Counted from the stretch's first letter, positions 7,833-16,757 are shown. The stretch is DNA of 33,572 nucleotides from Clostridium sp. CAG:557 (GCA_000435275.1 FR883838.1:1-33572); one strand, 5' to 3'. The notes: a model not told the origin generated them from the sequence alone. Numbers and translations are program-made.

Positions 7833-8127
7833 ACTATCGTTAAATGAGTTCACTGAATCGGTTGCCGGAATGATAGAATATAACAAAGAAACACGATTTA
7901 CAAATGAAAATGAATATAAACAACTTCTTCGCATTTTAACAAAAGTAATAGCCGGCGAGCTAACCGAACGCCAGCAACAATGCATAGTTATGAGGTATTA
8001 CAGGAATTTAACTGTAACAGAAATAGCTGCTCAATTGGGAATAGGCAAATCGACAGCATCGCGACATATAAAGAAAGCAAAAACGCGTCTTTATAAACTT
8101 TTAGATTATTATATTTTGTCAAAATAA
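7822..8127 (+). CDS. Sigma-70 region 4-like DNA-binding protein
   Basis: In this 101-residue protein the C-terminal half (about residues 48-95) is a sigma region 4 helix-turn-helix: LTERQQQCIVMRYYRNLTVTE leads into IAAQLGIGKSTASRHIKKAK. Region 2, needed to bind core polymerase and melt the -10, is absent, so it is unlikely to be a full sigma factor. Comparable stand-alone proteins are late regulators in phages (ArpU-type) or transposon regulators. The N-terminal half is helical and unrecognised. It overlaps the preceding gene and ends just before a bidirectional terminator. Role by inference: transcription activator of a mobile-element programme whose other genes are missing or elsewhere. Confidence 0.85.
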   Translation: MNAKLSLNEFTESVAGMIEYNKETRFTNENEYKQLLRILTKVIAGELTERQQQCIVMRYYRNLTVTEIAAQLGIGKSTASRHIKKAKTRLYKLLDYYILSK

Positions 8128-8137
8128 GCGTCCAAAT

Positions 8138-8169
8138 AAAAAAAATCCTTCTAAAAAGAAGGATTTTTT
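8138..8169. terminator. Bidirectional terminator
   Basis: An A-run, TCCTTCT, loop AAAA, AGAAGGA and a T-run form a symmetric hairpin between the convergent sigma-like gene and nifU; it can end transcription from both sides. Confidence 0.9.
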
Positions 8170-8179
8170 ATGTTAAGAT

Positions 8180-8623
8180 CTATTTTGAGCAATTACAAGA
8201 ACCATTCTTATGGTCGCAGCAAGGGACTTCTCCAACAATAGGAGCAGGGTCAATTCCTTTGCGAGAATAATAGTCCGAAATAGCAGACTTAATAGCCTGC
8301 TCAGCCAAAACAGAACAATGAACTTTAATAGGTGGCAAACCATCAAGTGCTTCCATGACGGCCTTGTTGGTAAGCTTTAAAGCTTCGTCAATAGTTTTGC
8401 CTTTTATTAATTCTGTGGCCATAGAACTGGTTGCAATTGCGGCACCGCAACCGAAAGTTTTAAACTTCACATCAGTTATGACGTTATTTTCGACCTTAAT
8501 ATACATTTTCATAATATCGCCGCATTTAGGATTTCCGACTTCGCCAATTCCATCCGCATCTGGGATTTCACCAACATTTCTTGGGTTAGCAAAATGATCC
8601 ATTACTTTTTCGCTGTAAATCAT
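8180..8623 (-). CDS. nifU: Iron-sulfur cluster scaffold protein NifU/IscU
   Basis: This 147-residue scaffold protein, on which a 2Fe-2S or 4Fe-4S cluster is assembled, carries the three conserved scaffold cysteines: C34 (NPKCGDIM), C59 (FGCGAA) and C103 (VHCSVLAE). It has an unusual cysteine-rich tail, with C135, C136, C143 and C145 (CCDHKNGSCNC), that IscU lacks and that could bind metal. It lies directly downstream of the cysteine desulfurase gene on the same strand, the normal sulfur donor-scaffold pair. An SD-like AAGGAG precedes the start. Cytoplasmic. Confidence 0.93.
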   Translation of the reverse strand: MIYSEKVMDHFANPRNVGEIPDADGIGEVGNPKCGDIMKMYIKVENNVITDVKFKTFGCGAAIATSSMATELIKGKTIDEALKLTNKAVMEALDGLPPIKVHCSVLAEQAIKSAISDYYSRKGIDPAPIVGEVPCCDHKNGSCNCSK

Positions 8624-8652
8624 AAAAAATCACTCCTTTTAACAAAACCTAA

Positions 8653-9834
8653 CTAATTATTTTCAGCTACAATTTTTTCCCATAAAGGTGACATACTTCT
8701 TAGTTTATCAATAATCGGCGGTAAAACTTCAAGAATATAATCCACGTCGTCCATAGAATTTTCGTCGCTAAGAGATAGACGCAACGAGCCGTGAGCAATT
8801 TCATGAGGCAGCCCAATAGCCAATAAAACGTGGCTAGGGTCAAGTGAGCCAGAAGTGCAAGCCGAACCAGAAGAAGCACAAATTCCATTTGCATTGAGCA
8901 TTAAAAGTAAAGATTCACCTTCAATGCCGCTAAAACTTAAATTTACATTGCCAGGAAGACGCTTGGTTCGATGCCCATTTAACCTAGAATGCTTAATTTT
9001 CAAAAGGTTTTCAATAAGCTTATCACGCATAGCAATCAAGTTTGCGTTACGTTGGGGCATATTATCGCAGGCAATTTTTAAAGCAGTGCTCAATCCAACG
9101 ATTCCAGCAACATTTTCGGTTCCGGCGCGCTGACCTCTTTCTTGTGCGCCTCCTTCAATCAAACGTTCAATGGAAACTCCATTTCTTATAAACAAAACTC
9201 CCACACCTTTAGGCCCATGAAATTTATGACCAGAAATGGAAAGCAAATCGATGTTTTGCTCATTAACGTCGATCTTAATGTTTCCAGCAGCCTGAACCGC
9301 GTCAGTGTGGAATAAAACTTTGTGCTTACGACAAATGGCACCAATTTCACGAATAGGCTGAATTGTACCGATTTCATTATTAGCATACATAATAGTAACC
9401 AAAGCAGTTTTATTTGTAATAGCCTGCTCGAGCTCGCCGACGCGAACAATGCCGTCTTCATGAACGTCCAAATAAGTCACAGAAAAGCCTTCTTTTTCCA
9501 AAGCCTTAACTGTATGCAAAACCGCATGGTGTTCGAATTTAGACGTGATTATATGGTTTTTGCCTTTTTTTAACATAGCATGAGCAACGCCTTTAATAGC
9601 CCAGTTGTCTGATTCACTTCCACAAGAAGTAAAGAAAATTTCATTGATTTTTGCACCCAAGCATAAAGCGACAGTTTTGCGAGCATCTTCAATAGCGTTC
9701 TTTGCGGTTTGACCGATTGAATATATGCTCGAAGGGTTGCCAAAGTGCGTTTCGTAAAAAGGCACCATAGCGTTAAACGCAGCTTTAGAAACGGATGTAG
9801 TAGCAGCGTTATCCATATATATAATTTTCTCCAT
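8653..9834 (-). CDS. nifS: Cysteine desulfurase NifS/IscS
   Basis: This 393-residue, PLP-dependent enzyme takes sulfur from cysteine and hands it as persulfide to NifU. It shows MDNAATT at the N-terminus, the PLP-lysine motif SGHKFHGPKG near residue 200, and the class I active-site loop SSGSACTSGS near residue 325 carrying the catalytic cysteine. The frame is open further upstream, but ATG 9834 is chosen: it gives the family's usual length and has AAGGTG six bases before it. It forms an operon with nifU (about 30 bases apart) behind its own promoter at 9869-9897. No Rrf2/IscR regulator is nearby. Confidence 0.94.
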   Translation of the reverse strand: MEKIIYMDNAATTSVSKAAFNAMVPFYETHFGNPSSIYSIGQTAKNAIEDARKTVALCLGAKINEIFFTSCGSESDNWAIKGVAHAMLKKGKNHIITSKFEHHAVLHTVKALEKEGFSVTYLDVHEDGIVRVGELEQAITNKTALVTIMYANNEIGTIQPIREIGAICRKHKVLFHTDAVQAAGNIKIDVNEQNIDLLSISGHKFHGPKGVGVLFIRNGVSIERLIEGGAQERGQRAGTENVAGIVGLSTALKIACDNMPQRNANLIAMRDKLIENLLKIKHSRLNGHRTKRLPGNVNLSFSGIEGESLLLMLNANGICASSGSACTSGSLDPSHVLLAIGLPHEIAHGSLRLSLSDENSMDDVDYILEVLPPIIDKLRSMSPLWEKIVAENN

Positions 9835-9868
9835 AAGAGTCACCTTCATAAAAATTTTATTTAATAAT

Positions 9869-9897
9869 ATTATACAACCACGAAATTTTTTATGCAA
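9869..9897 (-). promoter_or_regulatory. Promoter of nifS-nifU
   Basis: On the minus strand TTGCAT (9897-9892), 17 bases, TATAAT (9874-9869), ending 34 bases before the nifS start codon. The two hexamers are identical to those of the XRE repressor promoter. Confidence 0.78.
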
Positions 9898-9901
9898 CAG
9901 C

Positions 9902-10357
9902 TTATATATTCTGCTTTTGTAGTTTAGCATGAGTTGCAGCAGCCACAGCCAATTTATCGCAACGTTCATTTTCCGGGTGACCAGCATGCCCTTTAACCCA
10001 AATAATAGAAATTTTATGAATATTTATAAGTGATAATAATTTTTCCCACAAATCCGGATTTAATGCAGGGGAGTTGCCATTTCTTTTCCAGCCATTACTT
10101 TGCCATTTTTTGGCCCACCCCTTAGAGATGGCATCGCAAACATATTTGGAATCACTAAATAAGGTTACATCGCAGGGTTCTTTAAGCAAAGATAAAGCTT
10201 CAATAACAGCACAAAGTTCCATTCGATTATTTGTAGTGCAGCATTCTCCACCAGAAATTTCTTTTTCGTGTCCGTTATATCTTAAAATAGCACCCCAACC
10301 GCCAGGCCCGGGGTTGCCTTGGCAGGCGCCGTCGGTAAATATCTCGATTTTTTTCAA
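9902..10357 (-). CDS. rnhA: Ribonuclease HI
   Basis: This 151-residue enzyme cleaves RNA in RNA-DNA hybrids. All four catalytic acids are visible in context: D in FTDGACQGNPGPGG, E in NNRMELCAV, D in SDSKYV, and D in ERCDKLA; the conserved histidine lies in VKGHAGHPENERCD. The start is uncertain: the frame opens at TTG 10384, but TTG 10357 matches the family N-terminus (KKIEIFTDGAC). Neither has a ribosome binding site. A GAGGTG at 10416-10411 stands before a possible 15-codon mini-frame beginning with ATT (10401) and stopping at TGA that overlaps TTG 10357 (TTGA), so coupling to a leader peptide is possible. Confidence 0.93.
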   Translation of the reverse strand: MKKIEIFTDGACQGNPGPGGWGAILRYNGHEKEISGGECCTTNNRMELCAVIEALSLLKEPCDVTLFSDSKYVCDAISKGWAKKWQSNGWKRNGNSPALNPDLWEKLLSLINIHKISIIWVKGHAGHPENERCDKLAVAAATHAKLQKQNI

Positions 10358-10442
10358 ATTTTTTGTACGATCAAATAAACGCAAATAAACTTATATTTAA
10401 TGCGTACATACACCTCATTTCAGTAAAATTTAGAATAAACTT

Positions 10443-10471
10443 ATTATATCAACAAGATTTTTTTATATCAA
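10443..10471 (-). promoter_or_regulatory. Promoter of rnhA
   Basis: On the minus strand TTGATA (10471-10466), 17 bases, TATAAT (10448-10443), leading into rnhA. Confidence 0.75.
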
Positions 10472-10570
10472 TAGTTTAAGTTTAAAGACAGAAACGAGTC
10501 TTTGACTATAGTGATAATGATCTGTAAATAATATTTTATGCCAGCAATAGGAAATTGTATATGTTTTTAC

Positions 10571-10600
10571 TTGACATAGGTGATGTTAAAATGTTAAAAT
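10571..10600 (+). promoter_or_regulatory. Promoter of the rnj-gdpP-rplI-dnaB-tilS-ftsH operon
   Basis: TTGACA (10571-10576), an 18-base spacer and TAAAAT (10595-10600). It is the only strong promoter before the RNase J gene, and no internal terminator was seen until after ftsH. Confidence 0.75.
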
Positions 10601-10605
10601 TATAA

Positions 10606-10786
10606 TAATATAAGTGGTCGGTTTTGGTAATAGGTTTAATACAAAATCTGTTACTTTGTTTATTTTTAATTATAAATATCTAATATAAATTCAATAACTC
10701 CGGCACCGTTTGCGGAGATACCGTTTTAATTATTCGAATTTTGTAATTAATGTGATGATTTTTTTATAATAATGGAGGTTTTTTCA
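10606..10786 (+). other. Long 5' leader of rnj with potential stem-loops
   Basis: About 180 bases between promoter and start codon. Two stems can form: GTAATAG (10627-10633) with CTGTTAC (10648-10654), and CTCCG (10698-10702) with CGGAG (10713-10717). No known riboswitch class or T-box motif was recognised. Since RNase J acts on 5' ends, self-regulation through this leader is conceivable but unproven. Confidence 0.4.
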
Positions 10787-12919
10787 ATGATAGAACAAAA
10801 AGAAAATTTAATAGGGAGCAAATCTGTTCCGAATGCACCAAAAAGGCAGCATCCGTCAAGAAATATAAATAAACAATCAGATCAAATTTTGTCTGGAAGT
10901 GTGGATACAGTGAATCCCGAAAGAAATAAAAGCAATGAAAGCGGCAATAAAACTACAAAAAAAGAAGTTCCAAAAAACAATTTAAAAAGGAATAATGTGG
11001 TAAAATCTCAAAAAAATAATGGCAAATTAAAGTCTGAAAAAAAAGAACCACAACTGAATAATAAAGTCCAAAATCAGAACGACAATTCCGTAAAAAAACA
11101 AATTAATACGGAGGGCCAAAATCAAAATGACAGAAAAACTAAAAAGCAAAGTTCAAGTAATAAAAGAAAGACATCAGTAAATACAGCACATGCTGTGCAA
11201 AAAGATGCTAAAAAATTGACAAAAAAAAGTAATAACAGATATTCAAAGAAAAAAAACACAAAACCTTCCATAAAAGTTGCATTTTTAGGTGGGCTAAATG
11301 AAATCGGTAAAAATATTACCCTGTTTGAGTGTGAAGGAGATATGTTTGTTCTGGATTGCGGAATGACTTTTCCTGATGGTGAAATGTTAGGTGTAGACTT
11401 GGTTATACCGGATTTTTCATATATAGAAAAAAATATAGATAAAATAAAAGGATTGGTAATCACTCACGGCCATGAAGACCACATAGGCGCAATTCCTTAT
11501 TTGCTAAAAAATGTAAATATTCCAATCTACGGAACGCCACTTACAATGGGACTAATCGGTGGCAAATTAAAAGAACATAATTTGTTTAACAAGGCCAAAT
11601 TAAATGTAGTAAAAGCAGGCCAAAAAATAAGACTGGGTTGCATGGAAATCGAATTTATTCACGTAAACCATTCTATTCCGGATGCAGTCGGAGTAGCGAT
11701 ACATTCTCCGGCAGGAACATTGGTGCACACCGGAGATTTCAAAATTGATTGTACCCCTCTTCAGGGAGAAATGATTGATCTGGGAAGGTTTGCACAAATA
11801 GGGGCAGAAGGTGTTTTGGCGCTTTTTGCAGACTCAACTAATGCAGAACGTCAGGGCTATACGGTAACAGAACAGAAAGTTGTTGCTTCATTTGAACAGC
11901 TTTTTAAACAAGCAGAAAATAATCGAATAATAATAGCTTCATTTGCGTCTAATATAGGAAGAATTCAACAAATTATAAATTGTGCAGCAAAGTATGACAG
12001 AAAAGTTGCTTTCTCTGGACGAAGCATGATAAATTATATGACAATTGCAGGAGAGTTGGGTTTTTTTGATATACCTGATGGTGTGATAATTGATATAGAC
12101 TTGCTGAATAAATATCCAAAAGAAAAAACAGTGCTTTTAACAACAGGAAGCCAAGGAGAACCAATGTCTGCACTGACGAGAATGGCATATTCTGACCACA
12201 GAAAAGTTGAAGTTGGACCAGATGATTTTATCATAATTTCAGCAAACCCAATTCCTGGCAATGAGAAGATGGTTGGAGCAGTAGTAAATGAACTTTTAAA
12301 GAAAGGCTGTACAGTGGTTTATGAATCAATGTACGAAGTTCATGTTTCAGGCCATGCCTGCCAGGAAGAATTGAAAATTATACATGGAGTTACAAAGCCA
12401 AAATATTTTATTCCGGTTCACGGTGAGCAAAAACATCTTCATCACCATGCGCAATTGGCAAAAAATATGGGTATGAAAGAATCTAATATTTTTATTGGAG
12501 ATATTGGTGATATAATAGAGATAAATCAAGACTATATGAAACATCTGGGCAAAGTTCCAGCAGGAAGAATTTTAGTTGATGGATTAGGCGTCGGAGATGT
12601 AGGAAGTATTGTGCTGAGAGATAGAAAACATTTGGCACAGGATGGCTTGATTGTTGTGGTTTGTACGATGGACTTTTCGAATGGATATATTGTTTCGGGA
12701 CCGGATATTGTTTCACGTGGATTTGTTTATGTAAGAGAGTCAGAACCACTTATGGAAACAGCGAAAAATAAAGTTGTAAAAGTGCTAGAAACTTGCAGTG
12801 AAGAAGGAATTCGCGAATGGGGGATAATGAAAACAAAGATAAAAGAGGATTTGTCTAAATTTTTCTATGAACAAACAAAAAGAAGTCCTATGATTTTACC
12901 AATAATCATGGAAATATAG
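10787..12919 (+). CDS. rnj: Ribonuclease J with long disordered N-terminal extension
   Basis: This 710-residue enzyme combines metallo-beta-lactamase and beta-CASP domains, giving 5'-3' exo- and endoribonuclease activity in mRNA turnover and rRNA maturation. The catalytic core begins near residue 161 (VAFLGGLNEIGKN); the zinc motif HGHEDHIG is at about 227, and later motifs include HTGDFK, ADSTNAE and HVSGHA. Ordinary RNase J has about 555 residues; the extra 160 residues at the front are rich in Lys, Asn, Gln and Ser and probably unstructured, possibly an RNA- or protein-binding arm. ATG 10787 is chosen over ATG 10772 because GGAGG (10774-10778) lies between them at correct distance. First gene of a six-gene operon. 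Confidence 0.95.
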   Translation: MIEQKENLIGSKSVPNAPKRQHPSRNINKQSDQILSGSVDTVNPERNKSNESGNKTTKKEVPKNNLKRNNVVKSQKNNGKLKSEKKEPQLNNKVQNQNDNSVKKQINTEGQNQNDRKTKKQSSSNKRKTSVNTAHAVQKDAKKLTKKSNNRYSKKKNTKPSIKVAFLGGLNEIGKNITLFECEGDMFVLDCGMTFPDGEMLGVDLVIPDFSYIEKNIDKIKGLVITHGHEDHIGAIPYLLKNVNIPIYGTPLTMGLIGGKLKEHNLFNKAKLNVVKAGQKIRLGCMEIEFIHVNHSIPDAVGVAIHSPAGTLVHTGDFKIDCTPLQGEMIDLGRFAQIGAEGVLALFADSTNAERQGYTVTEQKVVASFEQLFKQAENNRIIIASFASNIGRIQQIINCAAKYDRKVAFSGRSMINYMTIAGELGFFDIPDGVIIDIDLLNKYPKEKTVLLTTGSQGEPMSALTRMAYSDHRKVEVGPDDFIIISANPIPGNEKMVGAVVNELLKKGCTVVYESMYEVHVSGHACQEELKIIHGVTKPKYFIPVHGEQKHLHHHAQLAKNMGMKESNIFIGDIGDIIEINQDYMKHLGKVPAGRILVDGLGVGDVGSIVLRDRKHLAQDGLIVVVCTMDFSNGYIVSGPDIVSRGFVYVRESEPLMETAKNKVVKVLETCSEEGIREWGIMKTKIKEDLSKFFYEQTKRSPMILPIIMEI

Positions 12920-12944
12920 CGTTTTTATTCGCGGAGGTGCTTTT

Positions 12945-14882
12945 TTGAAAAAAAAGGTTTGGGTAACAACTCCATTGATTTTAGCAATGAACTTATTAAT
13001 GATTTCGATGACAGGAGTAAGCTGGTTTTTTAACAAATATATTTTTTTTGTAGAGTTAGCCTTGACTTTGCTTGTATTTTTCGTATCGATTGGCAATGTA
13101 ATTGGATTAAAAAAATATATAAGTTCACTTGTAAATGACGTGATTAATCTGCAGGCGGACAGTAATGAATTTTTGAAGTTGACGCCATTTCCTGCAGTAC
13201 TTTTAGGTAAGCAAAATGAAATAGTCTTTGCAAATGATTTGTTTATAAATATTGTGGCAAGCCATTCAGAATGTTTAGGGGAACAGGCTAAAAAATTTCT
13301 AGAAGGTAAAAAGATTGACGATATTTTTAAGCAAAACGGCACGGATATTTCTTATAAAGAAAAAAGATACACTGTGTATGGTGTAAATTCCGCGAAAATA
13401 AAAGTATTATATTTTGTTGAAGACACTTATTATAAGGAGACTACTTTTGAATATTTAGCAAGCCGGCCGACAGTTATGCTTGTTACATTTGACAACAAGG
13501 ACGAGATTTTGCGTGATATCGAAGTAGAACAGAGTAGCCAAGTTTTGGCCAAAGTTGAGCAACAGCTTCAAAAATGGGCAAAAGATTCCAGTGCAATTTT
13601 TAGAAAATTAAGCGATACTCTCTATATGATGGTTACTGAAGAGCGTTATGTTGAGGCCTTTGCTGACAAAAAGTTTGAAATATTGGAATCGATAAGAAAT
13701 ATAAAACTTGACGAAAATAAATATGCTACAGTTTCAATAGGAGTTGGCAGAAAAGCAAGTGGACTTAGGGAAAGTGAACTTTGGGCAAAAAAGGCGCTAG
13801 AAATGGCTCTTGGCAGAGGTGGAGACCAAGCCGTTGTAAAACAAAAAGATACTTATGCGTTTTTTGGAGGAATTTCAAAAGGTACCGAAAAGTTGGATAA
13901 AGTCCGTACAAGAGTGATCGCGAATACATTGCTTGAACATATAAAATCAAGCGATACGGTACTTATAATGGGGCACAAATATTCTGATTTGGATAGCGTT
14001 GGAGCCTGCATAGGAATGTGGAGCGCGGTTACTAAAGGGCAAAAAAAAGCTGCTCACGTCGTGCTAAATGAAGCCTCGACTTTGGCAGAAAGTCTGGTTA
14101 ATAACGCAAAAAAAGCGACAGAAGAAAGAATATTTATAAGTGCGTCAGCTGCATTAAGTATGATAACCGACAAGACTTTGTTGATTATAGTTGATACCCA
14201 CTCGCCGAATTTTATCGAAGATTTTGCGGTTTATCAGAGGTGCAAGCGCATTGTTGTTATAGACCATCATCGAATGATGGTTAATCACATAGATGACGCG
14301 CTGGTATTTTATCATGAACCATCTGCATCGTCTTCATCGGAGATGGTAACGGAATTGATTCAGTATTTTGGCGAAAATTTTTTAACATCGGTTGAAGCCG
14401 AAGCACTTCTTTCTGGAATTATGCTCGATACGAAGAATTTTGTTTTAAAAACCGGAGTAAGAACCTTTGAAGCAGCAGCATTTTTGCGAAAAAAAGGCGC
14501 AAATACCGTAGCAGTAAAGCGACTTTTTTCAAATACAATAACGACGTATAAAGAAAAGTATCAGCTGGTGTCGACAGCAGAAATTTTTAATAACTGTGCG
14601 ATATCTGTCTCACAAAAAGAAATGCAGGACATTCGAATAGCATCAGCGCAGGCGGCGGACGAATTGCTGGATATTCAAGGTGTGAGGGCGTCGTTTGTGA
14701 TATATTTTGATAACGGAGTAGTAAATGTTTCAGCGCGTTCAATGGGGGATATAAACGTTCAGCCTTTGATGGAAGAATTGGGCGGCGGCGGACATCAAAC
14801 AATGGCCGGTGCGCAGATAAAAAATATGAATGTTGAGCAAGTTAGAGAAAAAATTATAGAAATGGTAACAGCTATAAAATGA
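12945..14882 (+). CDS. gdpP: Cyclic-di-AMP phosphodiesterase GdpP
   Basis: This 645-residue membrane enzyme hydrolyses c-di-AMP, a second messenger for potassium and wall homeostasis. Order of parts: two membrane helices (about 8-55), a PAS-like domain (about 70-150), a degenerate GGDEF domain (about 170-300), then the DHH phosphoesterase with SDLD (347-350), DTH (417-419) and DHH (440-442), and DHHA1 with GGGGHQTMAG (613-622). All metal-binding motifs look intact. Start is TTG 12945, supported by GGAGGT upstream; no ATG fits. It follows rnj by 25 bases and precedes rplI, an order common in Firmicutes. Confidence 0.95.
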   Translation: MKKKVWVTTPLILAMNLLMISMTGVSWFFNKYIFFVELALTLLVFFVSIGNVIGLKKYISSLVNDVINLQADSNEFLKLTPFPAVLLGKQNEIVFANDLFINIVASHSECLGEQAKKFLEGKKIDDIFKQNGTDISYKEKRYTVYGVNSAKIKVLYFVEDTYYKETTFEYLASRPTVMLVTFDNKDEILRDIEVEQSSQVLAKVEQQLQKWAKDSSAIFRKLSDTLYMMVTEERYVEAFADKKFEILESIRNIKLDENKYATVSIGVGRKASGLRESELWAKKALEMALGRGGDQAVVKQKDTYAFFGGISKGTEKLDKVRTRVIANTLLEHIKSSDTVLIMGHKYSDLDSVGACIGMWSAVTKGQKKAAHVVLNEASTLAESLVNNAKKATEERIFISASAALSMITDKTLLIIVDTHSPNFIEDFAVYQRCKRIVVIDHHRMMVNHIDDALVFYHEPSASSSSEMVTELIQYFGENFLTSVEAEALLSGIMLDTKNFVLKTGVRTFEAAAFLRKKGANTVAVKRLFSNTITTYKEKYQLVSTAEIFNNCAISVSQKEMQDIRIASAQAADELLDIQGVRASFVIYFDNGVVNVSARSMGDINVQPLMEELGGGGHQTMAGAQIKNMNVEQVREKIIEMVTAIK

Positions 14883-14910
14883 TTTATTTGAAGCTATGGA
14901 GGGCTCAAAA

Positions 14911-15357
14911 ATGAAGGTAATATTATTAAGCGATGTAAAAGGTAGCGGCAAAAAAGGCGATTTAATAAACGTTTCTGATGGCTATGCAAGGAACTGTTTG
15001 CTGCCGAAAAAACTGGCCAAAGAAGCAACTCCTCAAGCGTTGAATGAACTGAATAACGCGAAAAAAGCAATGCAGTACAAGGTGGAAGAGGAAATAAAAA
15101 AAGCAAAAGAAGAGTCAGCAGTGATAAACGGAAAGTCGGTAAAAATCGTTGCAAAAACGGGAAATGGCGGACGACTTTTTGGTTCAATTACAGCAAAAGA
15201 AATTGCGGCGGAAATCGAAAAAAATTACAAAATTTCGGTTGATAAAAGGAAAATTTCTTTAAAAAATGAAATCAAATCACTCGGAGCTTACGAAGCAGAA
15301 GTGAAACTGTATAACGGCATAAATGCCAAAATGACAGTTATGGTTACAGAGGAATAG
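14911..15357 (+). CDS. rplI: 50S ribosomal protein L9
   Basis: This 148-residue protein binds 23S rRNA near the L1 stalk through its N-terminal domain, which is typical here: MKVILLSDVKGSGKKGD, then VSDGYARNCLLPKKLA. A long connecting helix (about 43-75) and the C-terminal domain with GNGGRLFGSIT follow. ATG 14911 is preferred to the in-frame ATG 14896 because GGAGG lies between them. It sits between gdpP and dnaB, as in many Firmicutes. Confidence 0.96.
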   Translation: MKVILLSDVKGSGKKGDLINVSDGYARNCLLPKKLAKEATPQALNELNNAKKAMQYKVEEEIKKAKEESAVINGKSVKIVAKTGNGGRLFGSITAKEIAAEIEKNYKISVDKRKISLKNEIKSLGAYEAEVKLYNGINAKMTVMVTEE

Positions 15358-15386
15358 TTTAACAAGTTCCTCAAAAGGAGCAAAAA

Positions 15387-16757
15387 ATGGATGATTTAAA
15401 AGTTACATCTGGCTACGACGGTTTGAAATTGCCATTTAGTGCCGAAGCAGAACAGTCCGTGCTGGGTGCGATATTGCTTGATTCACAGTGTCTTGATAGA
15501 ATAGCAGAAATTTTGCCTAATCCGGATTATTTTTACTTGGCAAACCATAGGTTAATCTACGCCGTAATGCTAGAAATGTTCACACTGGGACAGCCAATAG
15601 ATTTTGTTACAGTGTTGGATAATCTGAAAAAAGACAGCGACTTTGAAGAAAATACAGCAAAAACGTATTTGTTACAGTTAGCACAGATAGTCCCGTCAAT
15701 AAAAAATGCACAGACGTATGCATACATTGTGCGCGATAATTACGACGTGAGAACACTGATTACAACAGCAAGAGACATAATTGAAGATGCTTCAAGTGGA
15801 ACAAATGACGCGGCAATGCTATTAGACTCAGCCGAGCAGAGAATTTTTGATATACGTCAAGGCAAAAATATGCAGGGATTACAGCGAATCAATGAAACGA
15901 TAATTGAGACTTTTGACAGGTTGGACGCGTTAAACTCTGATGAAAACCAATTGTATCAAGGCATTCCGACAGGAATATATGATTTGGATGAAACAATTAC
16001 AGGACTTAACCGTTCAGATTTGATTTTGCTTGCTGCAAGACCAGGTATGGGTAAAACTAGCTTTGCACTGAATATAGCGAGACATGTAGCGGTTAAAGAA
16101 AAACGTAAAGTTGCGTTTTTTTCACTAGAAATGACAAAAGAACAACTTACAGCAAGATTACTTTCAACAGAAGCAATGGTCGGTGGAGTGAAACTGCGTA
16201 TAGGAAAATTGGCGGACGATGAATGGATACGTCTGGTAGAAGCTGGAGACGTATTGTCCAAAACAGAAATTTATTTCGACGACACACCAGGCATTACAGT
16301 GCCGGAAATGAAAGCGAAGCTTCGGCGCCTAAAAAATGTAGATTTGGTAGTAATTGACTATTTGCAGTTGATGTCGGGTGGAAGAAGAATAGACAACCGT
16401 GTGCAGGAAATCTCAGAAATAACCAGAAATTTAAAAATTATGGCAAAGGAAATTAATGTACCGGTGCTTACATTGTCACAATTATCCCGTGCAAGCGAGC
16501 AGCGCAGCGACCACAGACCGCTCCTGTCGGACCTAAGAGATTCCGGCTCAATCGAGCAAGACGCAGATATAGTGCTGTTTCTTTACAGAAATGATTATTA
16601 TCGGGACGGCGATAATGTTGACGAAGATTTTGACAAAAACAGTGGCGAATGTATAATTGCGAAAAACCGTCATGGAGAAACTCGTGCGGTACCATTGCAT
16701 TGGCAGGGAGAATTTATGCGTTTTACAGCCAAGGAGGTCAGACGCAGTGAATTCTGA
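15387..16757 (+). CDS. dnaB: Replicative DNA helicase DnaB
   Basis: This 456-residue hexameric helicase unwinds DNA at the replication fork. The N-terminal primase-interaction domain starts with LPFSAEAEQSVLGAILLD (about 15-32). The RecA-like C-terminal domain contains Walker A (ARPGMGKTSF, about 215-225), Walker B (VVIDYLQLM) and the later LSQLSRASEQR and DLRDSGSIEQDAD motifs. The length is normal and no intein is present. AAAAGGAG precedes the ATG. Its end overlaps the tilS start by 11 bases. Confidence 0.97.
   Translation: MDDLKVTSGYDGLKLPFSAEAEQSVLGAILLDSQCLDRIAEILPNPDYFYLANHRLIYAVMLEMFTLGQPIDFVTVLDNLKKDSDFEENTAKTYLLQLAQIVPSIKNAQTYAYIVRDNYDVRTLITTARDIIEDASSGTNDAAMLLDSAEQRIFDIRQGKNMQGLQRINETIIETFDRLDALNSDENQLYQGIPTGIYDLDETITGLNRSDLILLAARPGMGKTSFALNIARHVAVKEKRKVAFFSLEMTKEQLTARLLSTEAMVGGVKLRIGKLADDEWIRLVEAGDVLSKTEIYFDDTPGITVPEMKAKLRRLKNVDLVVIDYLQLMSGGRRIDNRVQEISEITRNLKIMAKEINVPVLTLSQLSRASEQRSDHRPLLSDLRDSGSIEQDADIVLFLYRNDYYRDGDNVDEDFDKNSGECIIAKNRHGETRAVPLHWQGEFMRFTAKEVRRSEF

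Noticed and set aside
7822..8127. A complete alternative sigma factor
   Set aside because: Only region 4 is recognisable; region 2 is absent in the 101 residues.
10606..10786. A riboswitch or T-box in the rnj leader
   Set aside because: Only short generic stems are present; no T-box sequence or known aptamer core was recognised.
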